A stretch of 64,000 nucleotides of DNA from Paulinella micropora (GCA_009731375.1 BJOX01000021.1:494893-558892), one strand, 5' to 3'; shown: positions 17,241 to 26,713, numbered from the stretch's first letter. Notes: a model not told the origin generated them from the letters alone. Numbers and translations: made by a program.

Positions 17241-19445
17241 ATGAGTAGTTTCAAGTTGGAGCTCACGGCGGGGCTCCCCTCTTGCTATAGAGAACTACTC
17301 TGTCTGGTGGAGTTTCCTGCATGTTGGGAGCAAAAAGCTCAACTGACAGAGCTTCCGATAGAACGCGGTGCAGACCCGTGGCGAGTAGCCTTTAGCCTGC
17401 CAAGGAAAATCAAGGAAAAGCACAGGGCCTTGCCGCTTACTGTCTCCTTGTTCGGGCTAGTGAGCATACGGCACGAGAACGGGAAAGAGAGCGAGCAGCT
17501 AGGCTACACGTGCCTGGATGCAGTCCTGCTCTGGCATTGCGAGGGCGCGAATCTCGAAGACTGTAAAATAGTGAGTTCGTTCAGACTGTCAGAGTTGCAG
17601 GTGGCTGAACAGCAGCAGTGGCCCCTCCTAAAGCAGGCCGAAATCGAGTCTGTGCAACAACTTCATGCAGAGTTGCGGGAACGCTGCTTGGTCACAAATG
17701 GATACAATACAGACCCATGGGTGCCCTTTGCCAACAACGGCGATCGGAGAAATAACCTGGGCTGGATCGACACATGTTGGGCGCACTTTACGCCCGGCGA
17801 CATGTACATTTATCTCTTGTATCAACAGGTGCGCGAGGCCTTCTCACTCTCGCGCAGCAGTAGCAGCAGCAGCAGCAGCGGCAGCGGGAGGAAGGTGTAC
17901 CCCTACCCGGACCGAGGCGCTGAAAAGCTTAGCGTTGCTTGGCACCAGGCCCTCGGGTCGCCGGGGTTGGCGCACTGGACCTACCACTGTGCGTGGGCAC
18001 TGCATCGTTTAGGTTTACCCGAGGCCAAGATTTGGTCGAGCATGCAGCGCTATTCGCCTTCTGCGTGTCTGCACCAACTAGCTGACGCCGCCGTGAGAGG
18101 TAAAACCCCTCACGGCCTGTGGGTGAAAGGGGTCAGTGTCTGGACCAAGCTGCTGGCCCTGGCGGGTGAGGTGTTGGCCGAAATGGTGGGGTTTCTTAGC
18201 TGGTGCCAGTGGTACACGGCTGACGAGCTGGACACCTGCAAACGCTCACCCCCCCCAGACGGCGCGGTTCACACGCGCGAAGCGCGCGATCAGGTTAGGC
18301 ACACCCTGGACTTGCCCGGGGGCTCGCTCGTGGCCAGGCGCTGCGATGACTGTGAGAGCCTGGCTCTGAGCTGCTACATCCAGTTTGTGCGCTTCAAGTG
18401 CTGGGCCGAAAGCCTGACAGCGGAGCAGGTGGGGCTGCTGCCGCCCGTGATGGCGCTGGTCCGCCTCTGCGCCTTGTCCTACTATAGCGCTGCCATTGCC
18501 GTAGGCAAGGTCAACTTCTCCGAGCTCGGGCGCGCCGGGACAACCCGCGAGGAGAGCGTGGAGTCGGCCAGGCACACCGAAGAGACCTATAAGTGCCGAG
18601 GACTCCAGCTGAACGACGTAGGTGTGACGAGCTATCCCCAGGGCTCTGGCGATGGAGCTCATGTCTACCTGCTGCTGGTCCCGCAACAGTGGTTCCGGCG
18701 GCTTAGCCGCCGTCCGCCTGGCAACGGCCAGGCGGAACCCAAACTCCCTTTCCTGCTGATCGACGGCACGTCGCGCAGCCTAGCCAACCCGCACCTGTTC
18801 GACAAGCACGGCCCCCGGCCCGCGCTGTACGAGCACCTAAGGCAGGCCCCCCCGACAGCCGCGGTGTCGGGCACAGATCTCAGGGTGCATACGCGGGAAA
18901 ACCCAGCGCTTACCTGTGGAAAGCAGCCCGCGGACGGCCACAAGTCCATCATCTACCTCTACGCGCCCGGCGAGGGGCCCGAAGATTGTTTTGGTCAGTA
19001 CGCGGTGCGGGCCAGCGGCTACAAGGGCTCTGACGGAAAGAAGAGCGTGGGCGCCCCCATGTGCTGCTTGTTGAGCACGCAGTCTAGCTGCCAGAAGAAC
19101 CACCCCCGCGTACAAGTGGACCTGGAACCCGTGGGCTACAGAAGCACAGCAGCAGCAGGCTCTGTCGAGGGGGACGGCAGTTTTCAGTACCTCTTGAAAG
19201 CTATGCCCCCGCTGCTGCTGCCCCCTGAGCTGACCCCTGAGCAATGTCTAGAGTCTTATCATTCTGGTCATTTCATCCCGCAAGACTTTATGGACGACTG
19301 CAAGAATTCTTACGGTATTTATTACTCAGTCCTGCGCTGCTGCGATTTCCCCACCCCAGAGAGCTTGCCCGAGAGCGAGCGGGGCGCCAAGCGTTTGCCG
19401 CTCAGCCCGGACTTTTGGGTCTGGTACCGCAAGCACGGAATATAG
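17241..19445 (+). CDS. Transglutaminase/papain-like fold protein (possible cysteine protease), 734 aa
   Basis: The N-terminal 150 residues are beta-rich and may be C2-like (MSSFKLELTAGLP…, VSLFGLVSIRHE). A Ser tract near residue 205 is followed by the core: RRCDDCESLALSCY with C371, GAHVYLLLVPQQWF with H474, and FLLIDGTSRS with D508. The Cys-His-Asp order and the DDCE-x-LA and IDGT contexts resemble transglutaminase-like folds such as the CEP76 type, where a C2 domain also precedes the core. Activity (protease, transglutaminase or inactive scaffold) is not determined. Two hairpin-forming inserts (18090-18116 and 18691-18739) are translated in frame; the second separates H474 from D508. Confidence 0.72.
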   Translation: MSSFKLELTAGLPSCYRELLCLVEFPACWEQKAQLTELPIERGADPWRVAFSLPRKIKEKHRALPLTVSLFGLVSIRHENGKESEQLGYTCLDAVLLWHCEGANLEDCKIVSSFRLSELQVAEQQQWPLLKQAEIESVQQLHAELRERCLVTNGYNTDPWVPFANNGDRRNNLGWIDTCWAHFTPGDMYIYLLYQQVREAFSLSRSSSSSSSSGSGRKVYPYPDRGAEKLSVAWHQALGSPGLAHWTYHCAWALHRLGLPEAKIWSSMQRYSPSACLHQLADAAVRGKTPHGLWVKGVSVWTKLLALAGEVLAEMVGFLSWCQWYTADELDTCKRSPPPDGAVHTREARDQVRHTLDLPGGSLVARRCDDCESLALSCYIQFVRFKCWAESLTAEQVGLLPPVMALVRLCALSYYSAAIAVGKVNFSELGRAGTTREESVESARHTEETYKCRGLQLNDVGVTSYPQGSGDGAHVYLLLVPQQWFRRLSRRPPGNGQAEPKLPFLLIDGTSRSLANPHLFDKHGPRPALYEHLRQAPPTAAVSGTDLRVHTRENPALTCGKQPADGHKSIIYLYAPGEGPEDCFGQYAVRASGYKGSDGKKSVGAPMCCLLSTQSSCQKNHPRVQVDLEPVGYRSTAAAGSVEGDGSFQYLLKAMPPLLLPPELTPEQCLESYHSGHFIPQDFMDDCKNSYGIYYSVLRCCDFPTPESLPESERGAKRLPLSPDFWVWYRKHGI
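18090..18116. repeat. In-frame hairpin within the transglutaminase-like gene
   Basis: GCCGTGAG (18090-18097) pairs with CTCACGGC (18109-18116); the inner bases GG/CC extend it past one mismatch. It is translated as part of AAVRGKTPHGL. Confidence 0.75.
18691..18739. repeat. In-frame three-way-junction palindrome
   Basis: An outer stem GGTTCC/GGAACC (18691-18696 with 18734-18739) encloses two hairpins: GGCGGC-TTA-GCCGCC (18697-18711) and CCGCCTGGC-AACG-GCCAGGCGG (18714-18735). It encodes a Gly/Arg/Pro-rich loop between the candidate catalytic His and Asp. Confidence 0.8.
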
Positions 19446-19462
19446 CTCGCTCCGCGCCGTCT

Positions 19463-19555
19463 CCTTTTTTAATGATTAAAACAAAAAACAAGAATGGGAC
19501 GCAGGGCGTGCGCGCGCGCGTGTATGTGTGTGTGTGTGTGTGTGCGTGTGCGTGT
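19463..19555. terminator. Convergent 3'-end region with AT signal and GT repeat
   Basis: TTTTTTAATGATTAAAA lies 20 bases after the plus-strand stop and gives ATTAAA-like signals for both convergent genes. It is followed by a (TG)n repeat at about 19523-19545. Confidence 0.45.
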
Positions 19556-20190
19556 CACGTGCCAGCGCAGCAGGCGCCACTTGGTTTGAACGGGTAATCC
19601 TGACTTGCTGACAGCAGCCCGCTCTGCGAGGCCAACAAGAGCTGCCGCTTGTTTTTGATCGACGCGGCATACACGAAATAAGGCTCCAGCAGCTTGCAGA
19701 GCTCTTCCGCCGAATTAGTGAGTGAGCTGGTGGAGTGAACGCGGTTCCCGAACAGTTCGGCAATCCGCGTCTTGTCCTGCCGAAGTTCATCCTGGTACGC
19801 GCTGTGAGCCTTGTCGTTTTTGCAGCCTAGCAACACCAGCCGACAGTAGTCTGGGATGGCTTGCTGCACGGGTCCTATCCATGTGTTGAGGGTTTGCTCG
19901 AGTGTGTTGCACGAGCTCTGATCGTAGCACACTAGCGCCACGTCAGCCCCGCGCCAGTAGTTGGATACTATAGACATATACTTCTCCTGTCCAGCCGTGT
20001 CCCACAGCCAGATCTTGTACGGCTGGTTGCGTATCTTTCTGTGTAGAATTTTGAAGTCGACTCCTACCGTCGCCGTCATTGGCGATTCGGCATGGCTCTT
20101 GTCGTCTACGATCCTTTGGATCAGGCAAGTTTTGCCCGCGTCGGCCGAGCCCAGCACAATCACTTTCAGCATGTAAGCAGCGGCCGTCAT
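19555..20190 (-). CDS. Rab-like small GTPase, prenylatable
   Basis: 211 residues. The P-loop is GSADAGKT (residues 14-21), switch I TATVGVDF, and switch II WDTAGQEKY (D64, Q68). The base-specificity motif reads CKND (123-126) in place of the usual NKxD, and STSS stands for the SAK motif. The C-terminus ends CCAGT, an accepted CCxxx Rab geranylgeranylation pattern. The protein therefore probably attaches to host membranes and could redirect vesicle traffic. The Asn-to-Cys change in the guanine-recognition motif may lower or alter nucleotide specificity. An in-frame Met at residue 7 is an alternative start. Confidence 0.88.
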   Translation of the reverse strand: MTAAAYMLKVIVLGSADAGKTCLIQRIVDDKSHAESPMTATVGVDFKILHRKIRNQPYKIWLWDTAGQEKYMSIVSNYWRGADVALVCYDQSSCNTLEQTLNTWIGPVQQAIPDYCRLVLLGCKNDKAHSAYQDELRQDKTRIAELFGNRVHSTSSLTNSAEELCKLLEPYFVYAASIKNKRQLLLASQSGLLSASQDYPFKPSGACCAGT

Positions 20191-20220
20191 TTATGTGTAC
20201 TAGCCTTGCCCACTCCCCTC

Positions 20221-20310
20221 NNNNNNNNNNNNNNNNNNNNNNNNNNNNNNNNNNNNNNNNNNNNNNNNNNNNNNNNNNNNNNNNNNNNNNNNNNNNNNNN
20301 NNNNNNNNNN
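20221..20310. other. Assembly gap (90 N)
   Basis: It lies between the start of the GTPase gene and the stop of the large membrane protein gene, both on the minus strand. Confidence 0.95.
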
Positions 20311-20314
20311 GCCG

Positions 20315-23107
20315 CTAGCGAGGTGAAGTGTACGGGTGGCCGGCAGCAGCAGCAGCAAGGGAACTGAGCTGTCGGATCTCTTGGGGGGAAAAGGAATCTA
20401 GTGCGGGCACTTCTGCCAAGACCACGACGTGGGTATCGTGCTGGTAAAAAGCTGCGAGGGGAGCGCAACAGGGGGGACAAGCCGCCCCTGCGTGACGGGA
20501 GGGCGCAGGACCAGCAGCAGCGCCCCTTTGCTTCAGATACTTGGAGGCCAGCCGCGCTGCAGGGGTAGGGGGGCCCGCGCGGGACTCTGGCGTGGCCGTC
20601 GTACTGGCGGGCGTGGGTTGTTTGACGCGCAAGGAGGGCAAGGGAAACGCAAGCAGAGAGGGGATCGCGACGGACAGGATTAGGAACATGGCGGGGGGGC
20701 TGGGGTGTGAGTCATCCAGTCGGTCGGTGGAAAGAAACCAGGGCCAGGCGGACAGCCGGTTGGCCAAGGGCAGCAGCGCTAGGCTGGACCACTGGATGGC
20801 CCAGAACGCAGAGTGCGCAAACAGGGCGTCGTGCGCAAAGGGTCGTGGCAGATCAAGCTTTAGGCTATGCAGCCAGGCCAGCACGGCCGGGAACAAGGCC
20901 TTGTACCAGAGCACGCAGCCCACGGCGGACGAAAACACGGAGGACACGGCCAGCGCCAGGGCGGGGGCCGGGTTCTGTTGCAAAACCCCCAGGCTTCCCG
21001 CCAGTAAATGTCCCAGGGTCAGCTGCAAGCCTAGATAGCCCAGGACCAGGAAAAAGGAGGCGCCGAAAGCTGCACAGTTCAGGCGCTGCAGCTGCAGAAG
21101 GCGGGGTGCGGCTGGGTCTCCCCCCCCTTTTGGGGCCTGCCAGAGCGGCAGGGGCGCCAGGGGGTCCCAGGGAGTCGCTGCGCGCATTTGTTGGCCGATG
21201 ATGAGGTACGTAAAAAAAGTCCGCAGCAGCCCCGTCAGGAGGTTCCGGCAGAGCCCCAAGTTGCGCAGCCTCTTGCTCATCCGCAGCCACTCGGCAGCCT
21301 CCAGGTCTAGACCAGGCTCCTTCACACCCCCGGCGTTGGCGGAGCCGAGTTCCGCCACGAGCCCCTGGCGGAGCTGCGCGCGCCCCTCGCCGGAACGGGC
21401 GGGCAGCTCCCAGAGCGTGTACACGGTGATGAGGCGCCTGATGGCCCGGGCCCCCGCGTAGGCCTGCAGCCGGTACATTTGCTCCCAATCCTGCAGAAGC
21501 TCCTGCGCGTGCTGCTCCTCCTCGGCGTCGTCCGACCAGAGGGTGGCCAGCGCACCCCGCAGCCCCGCGCCCAGGGACGCTAACTCACGCGAGGGAGAGT
21601 ACAGCCCCTGCAAGGCAGACGCGCCCAGCGCCCAGCCCGGGGCCAGCACGTGCGAGGGGGCCGCCGCAGAGCCCCCGCCCCCGGCGGACCAGCACTCCCA
21701 GCCACCGCCAAACAGCACCAGGGACCGGAGCCAGGTCTGCAGCGAGAACATCTCGGTGTCCTGCCCTGCCAACGGGGCGCAGCGCGCTAGCCCCTCGGTG
21801 CAGGCCCACATACACGTCCGAGAAAACGAGCCGGCGACCGGCGGGCGCTGGAGTGTCTCGGCCGGCTGCACCAGCAGCAGCCAGTATTTCTCACCCCCAA
21901 CCTGTGCGGCGGGGCTGGTGGAGAGCCCGAAGCGGCTAAAGTCCCTCCCGGCCACGGGCGGAAGGATACTGTACCAGGCGCGCCTTCCCGCCCAGGCCGG
22001 CACCGCCTCGGACCACTCGCGACCGTCCAGGTATGCGCTCCAGTGCGTGTAGTACGCGTAGCACAGCTCCTCCGCGGCTAAGACAGAGGAAACCGAAGCG
22101 TTGTGCCCCGCCAGTGTTCGGAGCCAGTCAGGCGCGTCGTTGTCCCCTTCTCCCCCCGGCCCCACTCGGAGGGGTCGGAAGCCGTCGACGTGCCACTGCC
22201 ATTGGCCAGCGGGAGCAGCAGCTACAGCCCCCCGGGCTGCCACGGGGCGCAGCTCCCGCAGGACCCATGCCACATCATCTGCGGCTGCCGACAGCTGCCC
22301 CGGAAAAATCACCGGGGGCCCGCCCACAAACAGCCAAGCGACCAGGCATAGGTGCTGCAGCAGAATGTAGAGCAGCGTCAGAAACACCACGTTGAAGAAC
22401 TTTCGACGTTGTTCAAAGTAGTAGAACAGCGCGTGGAACGGAGCCCGCCCCACGCGCTGTTTTTTTCTGGGCGCCCTACTTGCCTCTGCCTGCAACTCCT
22501 CCTCCTCCTCCTCCTCCTCCTCCTCCTCCTCCTGCAGGTCCTCCTCCTCCTCCCGCAGGTCCTCCTCTTCCTCCCGCAGCTCCTGCAGCTCCTCCCCCTC
22601 CTCTGCCCCCCGCAGCTTCGCCGCCGCCGCGCGCGCCCCGCGGCAGCTCTCTTGCCAACAGAGCAAGTAGTACAAACACATGCAGCGCCCGAGCTGAGCT
22701 ACAAACGCCACCAGTGTCAGGAGCGCGTTGGTGTACTGGAACATGCCTAGCTCTACAAAAGTAGCTAGCGTCGTCCACGAGATCAGCGGCGACAACAGCT
22801 TGGCCGCCAACCAGGCAGGCAGGCACGCCGTGTCGATCTCCGCGTGATCGGGAGGGGCCAAAGCCCTCCGCGCGCACTGCGGCGGGTGGTGCGCACAGCA
22901 GAGCACCAGCGTCTGCAGCACCTGCAACAGCCACCACACGCCCAGCAACGACAGCCCAGCCACCGTACCCCACGGAACTTGCGACCAGTCGGCGTCTAGC
23001 ACTTGCGAAAAAAGAACAATACCAAAATACAGCGTCCACACTATCGTCACCAACACCGACCACGACGCCGTCAGCCACAGGTACCTGCACCCTGGCTCCC
23101 GCTTCAT
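20315..23107 (-). CDS. Large multi-pass membrane protein, 930 aa
   Basis: It starts MKREPGCRYLWLTASWSVLV, followed by several clear membrane spans (e.g. VTIVWTLYFGIVLFSQVL, AGLSLLGVWWLLQVLQTLVL, LLTLVAFVAQLG, VVFLTLLYILLQHLCLVAW). An acidic, poly-Glu cytoplasmic-type stretch encoded by GAG repeats (about 22495-22620) follows, then a large middle region that may be extracellular or luminal (HVDGFRPLRV…, NHS/T sites such as HNASVSS), and a second set of spans near the C-terminus (FFLVLGYLGLQLTLGHLLAG). No family recognised. It could be a structural envelope protein or a channel-like protein. The N gap 20221-20310 lies just past its stop. Confidence 0.8.
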   Translation of the reverse strand: MKREPGCRYLWLTASWSVLVTIVWTLYFGIVLFSQVLDADWSQVPWGTVAGLSLLGVWWLLQVLQTLVLCCAHHPPQCARRALAPPDHAEIDTACLPAWLAAKLLSPLISWTTLATFVELGMFQYTNALLTLVAFVAQLGRCMCLYYLLCWQESCRGARAAAAKLRGAEEGEELQELREEEEDLREEEEDLQEEEEEEEEEEEELQAEASRAPRKKQRVGRAPFHALFYYFEQRRKFFNVVFLTLLYILLQHLCLVAWLFVGGPPVIFPGQLSAAADDVAWVLRELRPVAARGAVAAAPAGQWQWHVDGFRPLRVGPGGEGDNDAPDWLRTLAGHNASVSSVLAAEELCYAYYTHWSAYLDGREWSEAVPAWAGRRAWYSILPPVAGRDFSRFGLSTSPAAQVGGEKYWLLLVQPAETLQRPPVAGSFSRTCMWACTEGLARCAPLAGQDTEMFSLQTWLRSLVLFGGGWECWSAGGGGSAAAPSHVLAPGWALGASALQGLYSPSRELASLGAGLRGALATLWSDDAEEEQHAQELLQDWEQMYRLQAYAGARAIRRLITVYTLWELPARSGEGRAQLRQGLVAELGSANAGGVKEPGLDLEAAEWLRMSKRLRNLGLCRNLLTGLLRTFFTYLIIGQQMRAATPWDPLAPLPLWQAPKGGGDPAAPRLLQLQRLNCAAFGASFFLVLGYLGLQLTLGHLLAGSLGVLQQNPAPALALAVSSVFSSAVGCVLWYKALFPAVLAWLHSLKLDLPRPFAHDALFAHSAFWAIQWSSLALLPLANRLSAWPWFLSTDRLDDSHPSPPAMFLILSVAIPSLLAFPLPSLRVKQPTPASTTATPESRAGPPTPAARLASKYLKQRGAAAGPAPSRHAGAACPPCCAPLAAFYQHDTHVVVLAEVPALDSFSPQEIRQLSSLAAAAAGHPYTSPR

Positions 23108-23120
23108 CTGCAGCTTGTGC

Positions 23121-23195
23121 GTTTGTGTGTGTGTGTGTGTGTGTGCGTGTGGTCCTTACGGGGCAAAGAAAAGAGAGGAGAAAAAGCAACAAAAG

Positions 23196-23254
<59 letters not shown>

Positions 23255-23273
23255 CCCCCCCTTNNNNNNNNNN
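23121..23273. repeat. TG repeat, long C tract and 10-N gap
   Basis: A (TG)n run (about 23123-23144), then an almost pure C tract (about 23196-23260) and placeholder N at 23264-23273. This is the space between the divergent genes 20315-23107 and 23389-24402, so regulatory sequence may be missing. Confidence 0.85.
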
Positions 23274-23388
23274 CTCCCCTCCCTCTTCTCTGTCCCTTCT
23301 CTTTTCCCCTCCCTGCTTCTCATCAGCTTGAAATCCAGCAAGGCCTGCTTTTTTTTTAATTATCATACTAGACTATGATTGGCAAAAG

Positions 23389-24402
23389 ATGACTCAAAAC
23401 AAGAAAAAAGATCAAGAATGTTTTTTCAATCTTACCACCCCGCCCCGCGGCGGACTTGACATACTAGGTCGTCTCTTGTCTGAAATGAAAACAAAGGCTG
23501 CTCCGCCGCCAACCGGGGGAGCGTCCAGTTCGCACAAGCTATCCGTATCGCTTAGCCTGATCAAAAGCAAGCCCCCGCTTACCGAAGAAAAAGTCTTTTT
23601 ACCACAATCTGTAGCACCAAATGCCTTTTGGGACATTTTTACACAATTACCCAAAGAAGGAGGCTTCCAACCTATACAGGCCGGTGACACTGATCTTGAC
23701 AACACTGACCTTGATTCGCTCAAGGGCATACCCGGAAAAGACATGCAAGAGGCTTGGGTGCACGAGATAAAAAACCTCGTTGAAAAAAAAAAACCAGCCC
23801 TTGTGTGGCTTCGCTTGTGGCTGCAGGTCCCATCGCAGGCCGAGCTTGCTGCTAAAGTTGACCAGCCTTTCCCAGCAGTCTTAAAAGAAAACTGTCACTG
23901 CCGACAACGCACTTCTATGTACCCAAAACCTCGGCTGATTGCTTATCTGTATAAAGCCCCCGAGCTCGCGTCGGCATCCACCGATGAAAAAACCTCTGCA
24001 ATCTACGCAACCGTCTGGCCTACGCAAAACCTGGGAAGAATCGTCCGCTGCTTAACTAACAATTCCAAGCCAGGCAGTACCGTCACGCTCAGGCATCTAG
24101 ACGATGATGGAATTAGCGAGCACGAGCTGACGTTAGAGAACAGCTCCGTAGGGGAAAGCACGTCTTTCCCGCTGGAAATTCGCCTGACCTCTCCCCTGCC
24201 GACAAAGAATCCGCATCTAGCCAGCACCTGCGCGGGGCCGCTCACGTTCTTTGCGATATCAATCTTTGCCCAGAACGTAGCTGCAGCAGAAACTAAGGCG
24301 ATTTTAGCGGACAAGTTGGGTAAACATAGACAGCACATGAATGGAGAAGATTCCGATGAAGAAAATTCCGAGGATGATGATCCAGATTTCGAGCCACGAT
24401 GA
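23389..24402 (+). CDS. Unknown protein, tandem paralogue 1
   Basis: 337 residues. Its domain order matches the next gene (25131-26558): FNLTTPPRGGLDILGRLLSEM, then EAWVHEIKNLVEKKKPALVWLRL, CHCRQR…PRLIAYL, AIYATVWPTQNL…RCLT, a ISEHELT…SVGESTSFPLE block and an acidic C-terminal tail. The conserved Cys-x-Cys and the Arg/Trp pattern may mark a folded enzyme or binding domain, but no known family is recognised. Codon use is less GC-rich than in the genes to the left. Confidence 0.75.
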   Translation: MTQNKKKDQECFFNLTTPPRGGLDILGRLLSEMKTKAAPPPTGGASSSHKLSVSLSLIKSKPPLTEEKVFLPQSVAPNAFWDIFTQLPKEGGFQPIQAGDTDLDNTDLDSLKGIPGKDMQEAWVHEIKNLVEKKKPALVWLRLWLQVPSQAELAAKVDQPFPAVLKENCHCRQRTSMYPKPRLIAYLYKAPELASASTDEKTSAIYATVWPTQNLGRIVRCLTNNSKPGSTVTLRHLDDDGISEHELTLENSSVGESTSFPLEIRLTSPLPTKNPHLASTCAGPLTFFAISIFAQNVAAAETKAILADKLGKHRQHMNGEDSDEENSEDDDPDFEPR

Positions 24403-24431
24403 CTAAACAAATAATAGCTCAGTTTTGCCCC

Positions 24432-25122
24432 NNNNNNNNNNNNNNNNNNNNNNNNNNNNNNNNNNNNNNNNNNNNNNNNNNNNNNNNNNNNNNNNNNNNN
24501 NNNNNNNNNNNNNNNNNNNNNNNNNNNNNNNNNNNNNNNNNNNNNNNNNNNNNNNNNNNNNNNNNNNNNNNNNNNNNNNNNNNNNNNNNNNNNNNNNNNN
24601 NNNNNNNNNNNNNNNNNNNNNNNNNNNNNNNNNNNNNNNNNNNNNNNNNNNNNNNNNNNNNNNNNNNNNNNNNNNNNNNNNNNNNNNNNNNNNNNNNNNN
24701 NNNNNNNNNNNNNNNNNNNNNNNNNNNNNNNNNNNNNNNNNNNNNNNNNNNNNNNNNNNNNNNNNNNNNNNNNNNNNNNNNNNNNNNNNNNNNNNNNNNN
24801 NNNNNNNNNNNNNNNNNNNNNNNNNNNNNNNNNNNNNNNNNNNNNNNNNNNNNNNNNNNNNNNNNNNNNNNNNNNNNNNNNNNNNNNNNNNNNNNNNNNN
24901 NNNNNNNNNNNNNNNNNNNNNNNNNNNNNNNNNNNNNNNNNNNNNNNNNNNNNNNNNNNNNNNNNNNNNNNNNNNNNNNNNNNNNNNNNNNNNNNNNNNN
25001 NNNNNNNNNNNNNNNNNNNNNNNNNNNNNNNNNNNNNNNNNNNNNNNNNNNNNNNNNNNNNNNNNNNNNNNNNNNNNNNNNNNNNNNNNNNNNNNNNNNN
25101 NNNNNNNNNNNNNNNNNNNNNN
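24432..25122. other. Largest assembly gap (691 N)
   Basis: Unsequenced stretch between the two tandem paralogues. It is long enough to hide a small gene. Confidence 0.95.
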
Positions 25123-25130
25123 TAAAGGCT

Positions 25131-26558
25131 ATGTCTAGATACGATGGCGAAGGTAAAGAAGAAGCCTGGTTATTCAATCTTACCAACCCACCGCGCCGCG
25201 GACTAAAAATGCTGGGTCGTCTCTTGTCCGACATGACCAAAAAAGCTGATCTTTTGTCAAGGAAAAAAGCGGCTCATCCGCTCCAGCTACCGGTATTGCT
25301 TAGCTTGATTACAGGCCAGCTCCCGCTTACTCCAAAAGCTGTCTTTTTGCCAGAATCCAGCTCTTCAACTAGCTTTTGGGAAATCGGTACACAAACGCCA
25401 GCAACAAATGGCTTCCAAGCTCTGAGCCCCAACAGCAGTGATCTCATTTCGCTTAGGAACAGCATTGGAGAAGAAACGCAAGAAAATTGGGTGCACAGAA
25501 TAAGAAACCTCGTCGAAAACAACAGAAAAGCCATTGTGTGGCTTCGGCTGCGACTGAAAGTCCAATTGCAAACCAGGGGTCGTAATAATGGCCCCGAATC
25601 GAACCTCTGCGCAGCAGTCTTGGAAGAACGCTGTAGCTGCCGGGAGGGCGCTTACATCTCCCAACGGCCCCGCCTGGTTGCCTATCTGTCCCAGCCCCCC
25701 AAACTCGCGCCGGAAGCTGCAGACTCTGAGGGAAAAGCCCCTGCGATTTACGCAACTGTATGGCCTACGCCAAATCTTAAAACAATCATCCGCTGCTTAA
25801 CCCACGTCTCTAATCCAAGCAGCAAGAGCCGCTTGCGCACGGAGCCCCCAGGACCCGCCAGGCTTAAGCCCAGGACCGTCACGCTCAGTCATCTGGACAA
25901 TTTTGGAATTAGCAAGCACGAGCTAACGTTCCAGAACAGGTCCGTAGGAGAGAGCACGTCTTTCCCGCTGGAGCTCCGCCTGACCTTCCCCAGCAATACT
26001 CTGCGGAAAAAAGACACGCCGTACCTAGTCTACACCTGCGGGGGCAAGCTCCCGTTTTCTTTGGAATCAATCTTTCCCGTCGTCGTCCCCCATGAGTCTT
26101 CTGCCGAAGAAAAAGAAGAAGAAAAAGAAGAAGAAGAAGAACAAGAAGACGAAGAAGAAGAAGAACAAGAAGACGAAGAAGAAGACGAAGAAGAAGAAGA
26201 AGAAGAAGAAGAAGAAGAAGAAGAAGAAGAAGAAGAAGAAGAAGAAGAAGAAGAAGAAGAAGAAGAGGACAATGACAACAGCGATGCGGAAAGTGAGGGC
26301 GAAGGTGGAAGCAGCGCAAAACCTATTGGACGTGATGATGATGATAATTTTACGAGCCAAATCCGGAGACAAAGTCGTCGTTTGCGGGGGAAACCCCCCG
26401 AAAACCCCGGACTACCGAATGCTCCTCCGGAAGCTCCTCCGGATGATTTTCAACGCAGGATACAAGAACGTGTAGCCATAAAAGCAGAACAAGAGAAAAG
26501 AAAACAACGAGAACAAGGTGATAATGATGCTGATGATGACGGAGATTGGAATGTCTAA
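25131..26558 (+). CDS. Unknown protein, tandem paralogue 2, with long poly-Glu tail
   Basis: 475 residues from ATG 25131, 8 bases after the gap. The N-terminal 300 residues are homologous to 23389-24402. The C-terminus carries a Glu/Asp run encoded by a GAA/GAC microsatellite (about 26107-26270) and then a charged tail (RRQSRRLRGKPPENPG…). The array resembles the TTC/GAA runs in unrelated genes here, pointing to slippage expansion. Function unknown. Confidence 0.75.
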   Translation: MSRYDGEGKEEAWLFNLTNPPRRGLKMLGRLLSDMTKKADLLSRKKAAHPLQLPVLLSLITGQLPLTPKAVFLPESSSSTSFWEIGTQTPATNGFQALSPNSSDLISLRNSIGEETQENWVHRIRNLVENNRKAIVWLRLRLKVQLQTRGRNNGPESNLCAAVLEERCSCREGAYISQRPRLVAYLSQPPKLAPEAADSEGKAPAIYATVWPTPNLKTIIRCLTHVSNPSSKSRLRTEPPGPARLKPRTVTLSHLDNFGISKHELTFQNRSVGESTSFPLELRLTFPSNTLRKKDTPYLVYTCGGKLPFSLESIFPVVVPHESSAEEKEEEKEEEEEQEDEEEEEQEDEEEDEEEEEEEEEEEEEEEEEEEEEEEEEEEDNDNSDAESEGEGGSSAKPIGRDDDDNFTSQIRRQSRRLRGKPPENPGLPNAPPEAPPDDFQRRIQERVAIKAEQEKRKQREQGDNDADDDGDWNV

Positions 26559-26577
26559 TAATTTGGCGAAACCCCGA

Positions 26578-26684
26578 ACTTTTAATTAAAGAGAAATTGG
26601 TATTGTGTGTGTCTGTGTGTTTTTCTTCTCTTTTGGGAGGGGGGGGGGGGGGGGGGAAGGGGGGGGGGGCTAAATGGAAGAGCT
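26578..26684. terminator. 3'-end signal then TG repeat and G tract
   Basis: CTTTTAATTAAAG begins about 20 bases after the stop at 26558 and carries ATTAAA. A GTGTGTGTCTGTGTGT stretch and G runs (26637-26670) follow. Confidence 0.45.
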
Positions 26685-26713
26685 GAGATTGTCTAGGCTA
26701 GTATTCTTATGTG

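Noticed and set aside
20865-21488. Open frames overlapping the large membrane protein gene
   Set aside because: Shadow frames caused by high GC content; the membrane-protein frame has clear hydrophobic spans and a complete start and stop.
23125-23378. Proline-rich open frames across the C tract
   Set aside because: Poly-Pro arises from the homopolymer and placeholder N bases; no coding signature.
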